Source: an uncultured bacterium
GTDB taxonomy: Bacteria > Actinomycetota > Coriobacteriia > Coriobacteriales > Coriobacteriaceae
Assembly (NCBI GenBank): GCA_958349055.1
Contig: CATWBO010000009.1
Coordinates: 1 to 64,000, forward strand
Length of the DNA stretch: 64,000 nt
Direction of reading: 5' to 3'
Part shown: piece by piece, positions 1-10,111 of the stretch
Layout of the letters: each line of letters starts with the position of its first letter
Position numbering within the stretch: the first letter of the stretch is position 1
Position numbers and translations under genes: made by a program
The notes under the pieces: generated by a model
Told to the model about the DNA's origin: nothing
The model's input: only the letters and a program-made list of their open reading frames with translations
Database searches by the model: none

Positions 1-14
1 ATACTCATGGAAAA

Positions 15-47
15 CCTCCCATTTCCCGATGTCCAAGAAATGGGAGG
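15..47. repeat. Short inverted repeat at window edge
   Basis: An 11-bp arm (CCTCCCATTTC) is repeated as its exact reverse complement after an 11-nt loop. No T-tract follows. It may end a gene lying left of the window or belong to the hairpin-rich patch that follows. The rest of 1-269 holds no gene, only the palindromic repeats listed separately. Confidence 0.5.
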
Positions 48-81
48 CAGTTCACAGGCACCTTTGTGGTGGTCCCGTTTA

Positions 82-136
82 TCTCGATCTGTAACATCTA
101 AGCCCCAATTTGCCGAGTAGTTGTTACAGATTTAGA
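82..136. repeat. 55-bp palindromic unit, copy 1
   Basis: A 15-nt arm TCTCGATCTGTAACA, a 25-nt spacer and the reverse-complement arm (TGTTACAGATTTAGA, two mismatches). The first of five units of identical length in the first 1.65 kb. Confidence 0.8.
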
Positions 137-161
137 CAAACGGTTGCCGTCGGTCATTTCA

Positions 162-216
162 TCTCAATCTGTAACACCAAGGACCCAAAAGGGCCGCTAG
201 CTGTTACAGATTGAGA
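162..216. repeat. 55-bp palindromic unit, copy 2
   Basis: Arms TCTCAATCTGTAACA and TGTTACAGATTGAGA are exact reverse complements around a 25-nt spacer. Copies 1 and 2 together span exactly 135 bp, the same span as copies 4 and 5. Confidence 0.8.
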
Positions 217-269
217 CAGCGGAGCGCCGGAGCCGAAAACCGCCACAAAGGTGCCTGTCCGGCGGGTTC

Positions 270-944
270 TTATTTCGATGGGGTCCAGGTTATTTCATCG
301 TCAAATAGCCAAGTGCGTGCTGAGCTGCTGTCGCGCGCTGTCTGCGGATCGGGCTCGCAGGTTTGTTCGTAGGCATCCTCGGTACACCGATCCATAAAAT
401 TGACGACTGCCGTCTGATCGCCCGCCATGACGTAGATCACGTTGCCATCCGAGATATAGACTCCCGGCCCTTCGTTGTCCACGTAGCCGGGGTCGTATGA
501 AACGCTGCACAGTCTACTCCCGTTTGCCGCATCGAGTTCAAGGGTCGAATAATACCCGCCAACCATTTGGCCTTTCTTGGCTCGATATATTGCGGCGCCG
601 TACCATCGATTAAACGTCTTGCCTTTGAGTAAATTGGTTGCCTTGCCGATAAGCTGCTCATCTTGGGTATAGCGCGTGGCCCCAAGTTCGATTCGGGGAT
701 AGTTACTGACCCCAAGCGCTGCGGGCGTACCGTCAAAATCGACGGTGATTGAATCGGGTTTGACGATATCGGTGAGGATTTCGATGGGGTAGCTTACGGT
801 TTCAACCGCCGCCTGCGTTGCCGAGGCAGGGAGAAATGCGAGATAGATAATGCCTACGCCGACTGCGGTAATTGCAAACGCTAAGACGAGCAGGCCGATA
901 TAGGTGGATCGTTTCACGGCGGGCACCTCGCAAACAGTATGCAT
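270..944 (-). CDS. Membrane-anchored hypothetical protein
   Basis: A 224-residue protein I do not recognise. After about a dozen residues (MHTVCEVPAVKRSTY) there is one strongly hydrophobic segment of about 22 residues (roughly 15-37), read as an uncleaved signal anchor. The remainder is polar and extracytoplasmic, with three cysteines in the C-terminal half that could pair. There is no clear Shine-Dalgarno at the ATG; an internal ATG (MVGGYYS) would lose the membrane segment. The gene sits alone between two clusters of palindromic repeats, so it may be accessory. Its fold resembles the anchored, otherwise unknown protein at 31952-32428 only in layout. Confidence 0.6.
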   Translation of the reverse strand: MHTVCEVPAVKRSTYIGLLVLAFAITAVGVGIIYLAFLPASATQAAVETVSYPIEILTDIVKPDSITVDFDGTPAALGVSNYPRIELGATRYTQDEQLIGKATNLLKGKTFNRWYGAAIYRAKKGQMVGGYYSTLELDAANGSRLCSVSYDPGYVDNEGPGVYISDGNVIYVMAGDQTAVVNFMDRCTEDAYEQTCEPDPQTARDSSSARTWLFDDEITWTPSK

Positions 945-1083
945 TCATTAAGATAAATGATACCAGCTTACGACAATATTCAAAAGAAAGCGATCGTTCG
1001 AAATGACGGGGCTAAAAGGCCCTATTGGGCTTCGATTTGATCTCTAATAGGAGTATTTGCCTCCCCTCGTTCTGGGCGAGAGG

Positions 1084-1239
1084 TCAATAATTGAGTTCAC
1101 GAGTTTTGCGCAATACTGTTCTCACTAAACTCGCTATTTTCACTATAAGCACTATAAAAACGACAGGGACGATGACGAGAACGTTGTGGCGTACGATAGC
1201 CAAGCCGTTTAAGCCAGCACCCATGTCTTGAATCTCCAT
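1084..1239 (-). CDS. Possible small membrane protein or gene remnant
   Basis: From an internal ATG this encodes 51 residues with one hydrophobic helix (NVLVIVPVVFIVLIVKIASL) and a basic tail. The reading frame stays open upstream to position 1428, but that part runs into the palindromic repeats and is probably not coding. It may be the 3' end of a gene whose 5' part was replaced by repeats. No convincing ribosome binding site is visible. No family recognised. Confidence 0.25.
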   Translation of the reverse strand: MEIQDMGAGLNGLAIVRHNVLVIVPVVFIVLIVKIASLVRTVLRKTRELNY

Positions 1240-1368
1240 CAATATCTGTGCGAACGGGCTATCGTTGGTCCTCGATTTCGTCGCTGTGTTCTCGTTGGGT
1301 CTTGGGATCGCCAAACGTAGACTGGGCTTGATGTCGCCTCTTTTAATCGGGGTTGATTCTTCTCTGGA

Positions 1369-1401
1369 CCACCACAAAGGGGACGGGCACCTTTGTGGTG
1401 G
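1369..1401. repeat. CACCTTTGTGG hairpin with GGGACGGGC loop
   Basis: CCACCACAAAGG is followed by a 9-nt loop GGACGGGCA and the exact complement CCTTTGTGGTGG. It is the same arm sequence that bounds the composite element at 59-253, here folded tightly on itself. It directly precedes copies 3-5 of the 55-bp unit. Confidence 0.65.
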
Positions 1402-1412
1402 TTCTTGGTTTG

Positions 1413-1467
1413 TCTCGATCTGTAACATCTTGGCCGCTAAAAGTGGGCCTGGTGTTACAGATTTAGA
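1413..1467. repeat. 55-bp palindromic unit, copy 3
   Basis: Arms TCTCGATCTGTAACA and TGTTACAGATTTAGA with a 25-nt spacer unrelated to those of copies 1 and 4. Confidence 0.75.
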
Positions 1468-1493
1468 TTTTCGATTCGGGTGTCTTCGGTTTG

Positions 1494-1548
1494 TCTCGAT
1501 CTGTAACAGTTAGACCCTAATTTGCCGAGTAGATGTTACAGATTGAGA
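1494..1548. repeat. 55-bp palindromic unit, copy 4
   Basis: Arms TCTCGATCTGTAACA and TGTTACAGATTGAGA, 25-nt spacer. The spacer shares AATTTGCCGAGTAG with copy 1, and the sequence after it (ACAAACGGTTGCCG) also matches the sequence after copy 1. Confidence 0.8.
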
Positions 1549-1573
1549 CAAACGGTTGCCGCTGGTCATTTCA

Positions 1574-1628
1574 TCTCGATCTGTAACATCTAGGATCAAA
1601 AATGGCTGCTAGATGTTACAGATCGAGA
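1574..1628. repeat. 55-bp palindromic unit, copy 5
   Basis: Arms TCTCGATCTGTAACA and TGTTACAGATCGAGA are exact reverse complements around a 25-nt spacer. Together with copy 4 it forms a 135-bp module that duplicates copies 1-2. Confidence 0.8.
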
Positions 1629-1692
1629 CGGTAGTGCGCCTGGGCAGCGGCGGGCTGACATCTCAGTACCCTATCCATCAATCACTCAGAAA

Positions 1693-1728
1693 ATCTTATA
1701 TATAGAGACTTAGATTTATGTATAAGAT
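1693..1728 (+). promoter_or_regulatory. Inverted repeat in the clpB leader
   Basis: ATCTTATA and TATAAGAT are separated by 20 AT-rich bases, about 80-115 nt before the clpB start. The position suits an operator or promoter region, but no regulator is identified and AT-rich palindromes arise easily by chance. Confidence 0.3.
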
Positions 1729-1806
1729 CGCGCAAAGCTGGCAACAATACTTCTCGAACAACGTGAAGCCGCCCCGTAGGGCGGCCACCCCAAGAGAGGT
1801 GATTCC

Positions 1807-4434
<2,628 letters not shown>

Positions 4435-4478
4435 ATTTTTGGGGCCGGCTTTAAACCGCCCCTCATCGCAAAACGCCA

Positions 4479-4515
4479 AGGGCGGCGGATCCAATTGGAT
4501 CCGCCGCCCTTTTTC
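4479..4515 (+). terminator. Rho-independent terminator of clpB
   Basis: A GC-rich stem (AGGGCGGCGGATCC paired with its exact complement) with an AATT loop, followed by TTTTTC. Confidence 0.9.
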
Positions 4516-4564
4516 GTGCGACAATCGATGATGTTGAACGGATGCGATGCAAGGAGATGCGCAG

Positions 4565-4759
4565 ATGACAGACAAGAACAAGACGAACACGCCGGCGACC
4601 GATGCCGCACCCGCCGCACCCAAGTCTGCGCCTAAGCCGGCACCCAAGCCGCGTGACCCCTATATCCGCGCCGAGAACGAGGACGACGACGGCTACGATC
4701 CCTACAGCGATCGCCGCCCCGAGCGCGAGCCTCTCTTCGAAGCCGACCCCTGGCGCTAA
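4565..4759 (+). CDS. Small Pro/Ala-rich acidic protein
   Basis: A 64-residue protein of unknown function. The N-terminal half is a low-complexity Ala/Pro/Lys stretch, and the C-terminal half is rich in Asp, Glu and Arg, ending EADPWR. It has no membrane segment and is probably disordered. The start was chosen because AAGGAG lies 8 nt before this ATG; the earlier in-frame ATG at 4547 has no such site. The non-random, acidic C-terminus and good ribosome binding site argue for a real gene. It may act as a flexible adaptor, but nothing shows this directly. Confidence 0.6.
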   Translation: MTDKNKTNTPATDAAPAAPKSAPKPAPKPRDPYIRAENEDDDGYDPYSDRRPEREPLFEADPWR

Positions 4760-4794
4760 GTAGCTCATTTGGGACGGGGCTTTTTTAGCTACTT
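4758..4794 (+). terminator. Weak hairpin after the small protein
   Basis: AAGTAGCT and AGCTACTT pair across a 21-nt loop that contains GGGACGGGGCTTTTTT. The left arm overlaps the stop codon. It may terminate the small gene or belong to the GGGAC-type repeat class. Confidence 0.4.
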
Positions 4795-4816
4795 TTGCCC
4801 CCTCCCGCCTGCCTGA

Positions 4817-4890
4817 TGATTTTTCTGGGACGGGGATTTAATAATCATTCGGTACAAAATGATTATTAAATCCCCGTCCCAGAAAAATCA
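4817..4890. repeat. 33-bp perfect inverted repeat
   Basis: A 33-nt arm (4817-4849) and its exact reverse complement (4858-4890) flank an 8-nt loop CGGTACAA. The arm contains GGGACGGGGATTTAATAATC. No T-tract follows on either strand beyond the arm itself. The perfect match over 33 bp suggests recent origin or active maintenance. It lies between the small-protein gene and the ATPase gene, with no coding sequence inside. Confidence 0.85.
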
Positions 4891-4997
4891 TTCTCTCGAG
4901 CTTGGTGGCCCCTCAGCCGTTCGACATCCTCCGGGAGACCAGTAACAGAAAAATATGCTCACCAATTAATCAAGATACGCATAAATCTTGCTCTCCT

Positions 4998-5029
4998 GCT
5001 AATCAAGAATCGATATAATCTTGATTAGC
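4998..5029 (+). promoter_or_regulatory. Palindromic operator over the -10 of the ATPase gene
   Basis: GCTAATCAAGA and TCTTGATTAGC are exact complements separated by 10 nt. A TATAAT hexamer (5014-5019) lies inside the palindrome, about 33 nt before the start codon. Further CAAGAT-type half-sites occur at 4967-4990 and 5036-5043. This layout suggests repression by a dimer that recognises AATCAAGAT, possibly the ATPase itself; the regulator is not identified. Confidence 0.6.
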
Positions 5030-5051
5030 ATATAAGCAAGATTGGAGAATC

Positions 5052-6404
5052 ATGGCATTCAACGACTTGGTGGCCCAGAAAATAAAGGACTTTGAGCAAC
5101 AAGGAGTTCCACAGGTCTTTGAGCGCGACCTTGATCTGGGAAACCCGCAGGAACCCAAGCGCGACAACATCGTAAATGTGATTGTGGGAGCCCGTCGTTG
5201 TGGAAAGACGTATCGCCTGTATCAGGAGATGCAGCGGCTTCAGGGTCAAGGTATCGAGCTTGACCGGATGCTTTATTTCAATTTTGAGGATGAGCGCTTG
5301 CGTCCGTATGAGCCGTCGCTGCTAGCGGACGTGCTCGATACATTCTATGCGCTATATCCTGCTGCTCGAACCGAGGGTGTCTACATTTTCTTCGATGAAA
5401 TCCAGGAAATTCCCGAATGGGGTGCGTTTCTGCGGCGTGTGGTCGATACGGAGAAAGCGACCGTCTACGTGACGGGATCTTCTTCTAAGATGCTGTCCTC
5501 GGAACTTAAGAGCGAGTTCAGGGGCCGCTCTCTTGTGCGAGAGCTGTTTCCGTTGAGTTTTTCGGAATACGTCCGATATAAGACGGGGGGCGTTCCTGAG
5601 TCGAACGCGTCCTTCTCCTCGAGCGATGCAGCGTTGCTCCGACACCATCTGGTCGGATATCTCGAGCGAGGGGGATTCATCGCGACACTTGAGCAGACGC
5701 CCGCAGACGCGATTCAGCTGCTACAGGAATATGCGTCGCGAACGGTCGCCATGGACGTCGTTGAACGTTACGACGTCAAGAGCCCTCGTTTGGCCTCGCT
5801 GTTCCTGACGCGGTGCATGGCATCTTCGGGACGAGAGCTGTCGGTGAACAAAGTGTACAACGAGTTCAAAAGCAGGCAGATACCCGTCAGTCGTAATTCG
5901 CTCGGCGACTTACTTGAGTATTACGAGGACGCTTACCTGTTGTTTTCGGTGCCGGAGTTCACGCGTTCACTTGCAAATAATGCGCGGTCTGCATCTAAAG
6001 TCTACGCTGTCGATCCTGCGATGTTTGGAGCGTTCTCTCCCGCATCGGCATTGGACCAGGGCCAGAGGCTCGAGACCGCGGTGTTCAATGCGCTTAGAAG
6101 AAGGACTCCCGCCGTGCGGACCGGCTCGGTCTGCCGCTTGCTGATCAAAGAGAAGAATAAAAGCCATGAGGTGGACTTTGTGGCAGGGGATGCGCTTCTT
6201 ATGCAGGCTTATAGCCTGATTCAGGTGAGTGCGGATATGGCAAACGAGAAAACGCGCGAGCGCGAAATCGCTGCGCTTGATGCCTCGATGGCCCAGTTTG
6301 ATCTTGGCGAGTCGGTAATCGTTACCATGGACGAGCAAGCCGATATTCCATGCGAACACGGCGTAGTACACGCTGTGCCCGCATGGAAGTGGCTCCTTGC
6401 CTAA
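5052..6404 (+). CDS. AAA ATPase with C-terminal DUF4143 domain
   Basis: A 450-residue protein of the AAA_14 plus DUF4143 family, widespread in bacteria and archaea and of unknown cellular role. The P-loop GARRCGKT lies at about residues 46-53, a Walker B FFDEIQEI at about 110-117, and a sensor-like VTGSSSKML follows. The C-terminal part contains the basic, nuclease-like HEVDFVAGD segment typical of DUF4143. The ATG follows TTGGAGAATC. It is a single-gene unit with its own palindromic promoter, base composition slightly more AT-rich than its neighbours, and it is flanked by repeats, all of which suggest an acquired accessory gene. It is a distant paralogue of the ATPase at 42025-43386. Confidence 0.85.
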   Translation: MAFNDLVAQKIKDFEQQGVPQVFERDLDLGNPQEPKRDNIVNVIVGARRCGKTYRLYQEMQRLQGQGIELDRMLYFNFEDERLRPYEPSLLADVLDTFYALYPAARTEGVYIFFDEIQEIPEWGAFLRRVVDTEKATVYVTGSSSKMLSSELKSEFRGRSLVRELFPLSFSEYVRYKTGGVPESNASFSSSDAALLRHHLVGYLERGGFIATLEQTPADAIQLLQEYASRTVAMDVVERYDVKSPRLASLFLTRCMASSGRELSVNKVYNEFKSRQIPVSRNSLGDLLEYYEDAYLLFSVPEFTRSLANNARSASKVYAVDPAMFGAFSPASALDQGQRLETAVFNALRRRTPAVRTGSVCRLLIKEKNKSHEVDFVAGDALLMQAYSLIQVSADMANEKTREREIAALDASMAQFDLGESVIVTMDEQADIPCEHGVVHAVPAWKWLLA

Positions 6405-6461
6405 TCATCTATGGATCTGTGGGGCAGGACCCAAATTAGCTACCCTGGACGCCGCGGTCCG

Positions 6462-7958
6462 CTAGTCCTGGGCTTTGATGCTCGGCAGGAGAATCTGGGC
6501 GAGGTAGTCGGTCTCAAGTTTGGTCGCGGCGTCTGCCTTGCCGTCTTTGCCGACCAGTACGTTCTTGATCTGGCTATAGGTGTAGCGGTTACCGGTCGTG
6601 AGCTCGACAAGCTCAATGGCCGTGTCCATGGGGTAGGTTGACACGGGATTCTGCGTCCGTCCGTTGATGGTCTGGGGCACCACGTACGGATAGACGGGGC
6701 CGCTGGCGTAGACGGTATAACCGTTGCCTAGATTGGCCGCGCCCAAAACCGTATCGCCCTCATCGGGCGTAAAGCTCTCGCCCTCGCGCACCGCGACGAG
6801 CGTCACAATCGGCGTATCGCTGTCGCCGGCAAGATAGATGCATAGCGTGCTGCCATTTTGCCAAGTCTCGACCTTGCCGTACCACTCGACGGGGATATCG
6901 AGCTGGTAGAGGTCGGTTGCCTTGTGGCGAGCGTCAGCATCGCGGGCTGCCTGTGCCTTTTGCGCGCTCACGGCATTGACGGCGGTGTCGCGCCGCGCGG
7001 TTGCTGCCTGCTGGAGCACTTTGGCAGCCGCGGCGGAGCTCGTGCCTCCCTCCTCGGCATACTTGGCGGCGGCATCGATCTGGTCGTCAGTCACCGTGTC
7101 GGCCGAAGGCACCTTGAGCTTAAAGGTAGCCTGGGCACTTAAATCCTGTCCATCGCTCTTGATCGTGACCTGCGCCTTGGTGGTCGGGACGGTATAGATG
7201 GTGCCGTCGGCCGCGATGGGGGAGGCAGCGATGGAGAGCGTGTAATCGCCGGGCAGCAGTTTGATGCCGCGGCCGTGCTCGTCAACATAGAGCGTTTCGC
7301 TCACGGATGAGCCATCAGCGTCCTGACCGCTCACCTGTACGGGAATCTTGGAGCCGGTGGAACAGGCGAGGCCCGCGGCATGCACGCCAATCTGCACCGA
7401 CATCATCGTGTGGGCATTGGCGGCGACAGCGGCAGCCTGCTCTTGCTGATAGCCGTTCCAGGCAGCATAGCCTGCACCGCCGGCGACGAGCGCGACGGCC
7501 ACGACACCGGCGACCATCAGATTGCGGCGCTTGGGCGACATCTTGCGATGGCGAACCTCGGCCTCGCGTGCCGAGGGAACGGACGGCAGGGGAATATCGC
7601 CCATGGCGATGGTCTCGTCCACGGCTGGTGCGGAACCCAGGCCAGGGAGCTCGCTGGTCAGCGAATCTTCGGCCGGCAAGCTGTCGAGCAAGACGGTTTC
7701 CTCGCCCGTGTCGGATTCGGGCTGATTGCCGGCCTCGCTTTCGGTGTCTTCGTGACCTGCCTCATCTTCGGCAGGCTCAACGTCGTCTGCATCCTGATCA
7801 TCGGGCTGCGCCTCGATTTCTGGCTTATCCTGCACATCAACGCCCGAATCGTCAAACGCAATCTCATCGAGTGAAATCCGGTCTAAGCTCTCCAAGGCCT
7901 CAGCGCAAGCTTCTGCATCTTGGGCCGCATCCTCTTGGCCCATCGTCTCATCTTTCAT
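6462..7958 (-). CDS. Acidic single-pass membrane protein
   Basis: 498 residues, unrecognised. Residues 1-150 are strongly acidic and probably disordered in the cytoplasm. They are followed by a basic patch (RHRKMSPKRRN) and one transmembrane helix at about 150-172 (LMVAGVVAVALVAGGAGYAAW), which places the C-terminal 320 residues outside. The outer part opens with an Ala-rich stretch that may form a helix, then a mixed beta-type domain. The ATG was chosen because GGGGGA lies just upstream; the frame stays open for another 54 codons without a ribosome site. The layout (acidic tail, basic stop-transfer, outer domain) recalls kinase-regulated wall proteins, but this is inference only. Convergent with the ATPase gene. 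Confidence 0.7.
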   Translation of the reverse strand: MKDETMGQEDAAQDAEACAEALESLDRISLDEIAFDDSGVDVQDKPEIEAQPDDQDADDVEPAEDEAGHEDTESEAGNQPESDTGEETVLLDSLPAEDSLTSELPGLGSAPAVDETIAMGDIPLPSVPSAREAEVRHRKMSPKRRNLMVAGVVAVALVAGGAGYAAWNGYQQEQAAAVAANAHTMMSVQIGVHAAGLACSTGSKIPVQVSGQDADGSSVSETLYVDEHGRGIKLLPGDYTLSIAASPIAADGTIYTVPTTKAQVTIKSDGQDLSAQATFKLKVPSADTVTDDQIDAAAKYAEEGGTSSAAAAKVLQQAATARRDTAVNAVSAQKAQAARDADARHKATDLYQLDIPVEWYGKVETWQNGSTLCIYLAGDSDTPIVTLVAVREGESFTPDEGDTVLGAANLGNGYTVYASGPVYPYVVPQTINGRTQNPVSTYPMDTAIELVELTTGNRYTYSQIKNVLVGKDGKADAATKLETDYLAQILLPSIKAQD

Positions 7959-8083
7959 ATATCCCCCAAGCTCAATATCGGGACAACAATGTACCCAAAA
8001 ACGGGACCCCCTAGAGCCGCCACATGATTTGAAATCCGATTTTATATGTGCGCGTGTTTTGAATAGAGGCGCAACAACAAAAA

Positions 8084-8118
8084 GCCCCCGGAAAGCGGAC
8101 AAATCGCTTTCCGGGGGC
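8084..8118 (-). terminator. Terminator of the TetR-membrane protein operon
   Basis: On the minus strand, GCCCCCGGAAAGCG pairs perfectly with its complement across a 7-nt loop and is followed by TTTTTGTTG. It lies 70 nt after the stop of the 335-residue membrane protein. Confidence 0.9.
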
Positions 8119-8188
8119 ATGCAATACGTTGCATTGCGCGGAGTCGGCCAGGCGGCTTCACATTCAAGCGGCGTTCGCGCTGGGCATG

Positions 8189-9196
8189 TTACTCGGCGTG
8201 AGCGTAATCCACCTTGGCGCGGCGGGCGGTAGCCTTCTCCCAGTCGCTGGTGCCCTCAAAGACATCCTGCTTGTAGGGGTTGCGGCCGAGCTTCTTGGCG
8301 CGGTAGGCGACATAGATGATCGCGGCGATGTTGGCGACCAGCGCGGCGATGGAGACCGCGGTGGCGGCGGCGGGGTCGAGCGTGGAGTGGGTCACAAAGA
8401 TGGACTCCTCCTGGAAGTACGGGAACACCTGGGCAAACATGCACCAAATGGCCAGCGTAAAGGCGCGGTTCTGGATCCAGCCGCCCTTGTTCCAGATAAA
8501 GGCGGCGACGGTGGGCGCCAGCAGCAGCGCAAAGCCGCAGAACCAGGAGTGGGTGGGCAGGCAGTTGTAGGTGTAGCAGAAGTTCCAGATGTCGTAGGCG
8601 ATGATGTAGACCCAGGTCATGTCGGGCCACAGCATGTCGGTTTTGTCCTCGGAGGCGTAGACGCTCCACCAACCGGTCATGCAGAAGATGTTGATGATAC
8701 CGGCGATGCCGTTGAACACGTTGTTCCAGCCGGCCAACTGCGTAGCACCTTCGGAGGTGACCCAGGTGGACTCGCCCAGGACAAAGAAATGATAGGCGCT
8801 CTCGAAGTCGGACACGACGGCGATCATGATGTTGATGGCGACGATCACAAACGGCCACGCGCGGAACCAGTGCGCCTTGCCGATCTTGCCCCACTGATAC
8901 TTAATGGCGATGAAGCCCCAGCAACCGGCCAACGCCGCGTAGACCTTGGCGTAGTGGAACCAGCTGTTCTGGTACACATGGGTGGGGTTGGTGAGCGCCC
9001 ACTCGGCACCCTGCGACACGCCAATGGCGATGGCGACGCAGTAGATGGTCATGGCCAGCGGGGCCACGCCAAAGATGATGGCCGCGCCGAGCTTGGTGCG
9101 GCGGCCGACCTCGTTGAGCACGATCAGGCCAACAAAGACCATGGCCCAGCCGACCCAGTGGATAAGGGTATCGCTACCCCAAACATCGAACAGCAT
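8189..9196 (-). CDS. Multipass membrane protein, DUF5692-like
   Basis: 335 residues with about nine hydrophobic segments and many tryptophans. I believe it matches the uncharacterised DUF5692 family, but cannot verify that here. The start follows AAAGGAGAGCAGC at good spacing. It is encoded 63 nt after a TetR-type regulator and probably co-transcribed with it; the operon ends in a strong terminator. A membrane protein directly after a TetR gene is often a transporter controlled by it, but the conserved aromatic and acidic residues within the helices could equally indicate an enzyme or redox carrier. The divergent gene encodes a large Fe-S flavoprotein under the same operator region, so a shared redox pathway is possible. 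Confidence 0.75.
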   Translation of the reverse strand: MLFDVWGSDTLIHWVGWAMVFVGLIVLNEVGRRTKLGAAIIFGVAPLAMTIYCVAIAIGVSQGAEWALTNPTHVYQNSWFHYAKVYAALAGCWGFIAIKYQWGKIGKAHWFRAWPFVIVAINIMIAVVSDFESAYHFFVLGESTWVTSEGATQLAGWNNVFNGIAGIINIFCMTGWWSVYASEDKTDMLWPDMTWVYIIAYDIWNFCYTYNCLPTHSWFCGFALLLAPTVAAFIWNKGGWIQNRAFTLAIWCMFAQVFPYFQEESIFVTHSTLDPAAATAVSIAALVANIAAIIYVAYRAKKLGRNPYKQDVFEGTSDWEKATARRAKVDYAHAE

Positions 9197-9259
9197 GCTG
9201 CTCTCCTTTCACACGCCCGCGGCCCCTCTTCCGATCGCGGGCAGTTTGGCCAAATGTCG

Positions 9260-9922
9260 TCAGTTCCCGGGCCTGCGCTCCGGATACTTGGCGGTGTAGC
9301 CCTCGATGTGGAGCGTCGAGGCGATGATTTCCTTGACCGTCTCGTCGGGCACATCGGGGTGCGTGCGGATATACATCAACAACCCCATGATGAGGGTGTA
9401 GAACGTCTCGTAGACATGGTCGATGCGTAGCTCATGATGGGCGACAAAATCCACCACGGTGGTGTCGCAGATATACTGCGCCACGCGCTGGACCACGTTG
9501 TGCAGAAAGCCGCCGTAGAGCGCGCCGCTGTTACTGGTCAGCGTGTGCGGCAGCTCGTGGCCGCTGGCGACCAGGCGCTTAAAGAGCGGGGCGACGGTGT
9601 CGAGCGCGCCTTCGATATCGCCGACGGTGCGGCTGGCGTTCCACTGCTCGAGCTCGGAGATAAAGCCATCGATCGCCTCGTCCATAACGGCGGTGACGGC
9701 GGCGTCCATATCGGCAAAGTAGTGGTAGAACAGCGAGCGCGTGCAGCCGGCCCGCTTGGTCACGGCCGATACCGAAAGGTGGGATACACCCAGCTCGGAG
9801 CTTACGGTGCGCACGGCATCGAGGATCTCGCGACGGCGTTCGTCACCCGTCAGGCGCTTTGCCGCGCTATCGGACGCAAGAGTGGCGTCGGCCACAGGGA
9901 TATCTGCGTACGTGTCGCCCAT
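9260..9922 (-). CDS. TetR-family transcriptional regulator
   Basis: 220 residues. The N-terminal helix-turn-helix is clear at about residues 28-75 (RREILDAVRTVSSELG, then SAVTKRAGCTRSLFYHYF, the typical TetR recognition helix). The C-terminal ligand and dimer domain is unassigned. The ATG follows AAAGGCGG. It lies divergent from the Fe-S flavoprotein gene, and the 189-bp gap contains two TTGAC-N5-GTCAA palindromes suited to a TetR dimer. It probably represses both itself with the downstream membrane protein gene and the flavoprotein gene. Confidence 0.92.
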   Translation of the reverse strand: MGDTYADIPVADATLASDSAAKRLTGDERRREILDAVRTVSSELGVSHLSVSAVTKRAGCTRSLFYHYFADMDAAVTAVMDEAIDGFISELEQWNASRTVGDIEGALDTVAPLFKRLVASGHELPHTLTSNSGALYGGFLHNVVQRVAQYICDTTVVDFVAHHELRIDHVYETFYTLIMGLLMYIRTHPDVPDETVKEIIASTLHIEGYTAKYPERRPGN

Positions 9923-9980
9923 GTTTTGCCGCCTTTCATCCTCTTTTGCCGGACCGTTCGCCTAACAGTCTTGAATATTG

Positions 9981-10018
9981 TTGACGGTTCGTCAATACTA
10001 TTTTTGACACAATGTCAA
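9981..10018. promoter_or_regulatory. Tandem TetR operators
   Basis: Two copies of TTGAC-N5-GTCAA (9981-9995 and 10004-10018), centres 23 bp apart, lie in the divergent gap between the TetR gene and the Fe-S flavoprotein gene. The exact repetition of arm and spacer length makes them strong candidate binding sites for the adjacent regulator. Confidence 0.8.
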
Positions 10019-10111
10019 CAATGGCGGGTGAACGGCATGGGGGCATGCCCGACCTGCAAAAAAAGAGGGGCGCTGCGGTCTCGCCGGACTGCGGCAAGAG
10101 AAGGGACAACC

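Larger units (their letters stand above)
59..253. repeat. Composite palindromic element bounded by CACCTTTGTGGTGG inverted repeats
   Basis: The left end (59-72) reads CACCTTTGTGGTGG and the right end (240-253) is its reverse complement with one change. Between them lie two 55-bp palindromic units. The right boundary is followed by CTGTCC, so on the minus strand it reads GGACAGGCACCTTTGTGGCGG. This resembles other GGGAC-headed hairpins in the window. No ORF lies inside. It looks like a small non-autonomous structured repeat; the function is unknown. Confidence 0.6.
945..1806. other. Long intergenic region with repeats and a doubtful small ORF
   Basis: 862 bp without a confident gene. It contains the possible 51-codon ORF at 1084-1239, a short CACCTTTGTGG hairpin, three 55-bp palindromic units, and the clpB leader with an 8-bp inverted repeat. 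I found no CIRCE (TTAGCACTC-N9-GAGTGCTAA) and no HspR/HAIR-type palindrome before clpB. Confidence 0.6.

Noticed and set aside
82..1628. CRISPR array
   Set aside because: The repeated parts are the palindromic arms of separate hairpins, spacing between units varies from 25 nt to over 1 kb, spacers are partly shared, and no cas genes are near.
1640..1806. CIRCE or HspR/HAIR heat-shock operator before clpB
   Set aside because: Read base by base, neither consensus is present; only an AT-rich 8-bp inverted repeat is seen.
4761..6445. Flanking repeats of the first ATPase gene (GGGACGGGGC near 4771 and GGACCCAAATTAGCTAC near 6428)
   Set aside because: The right copy resembles the left only loosely and in inverted orientation; too weak to claim an element boundary.
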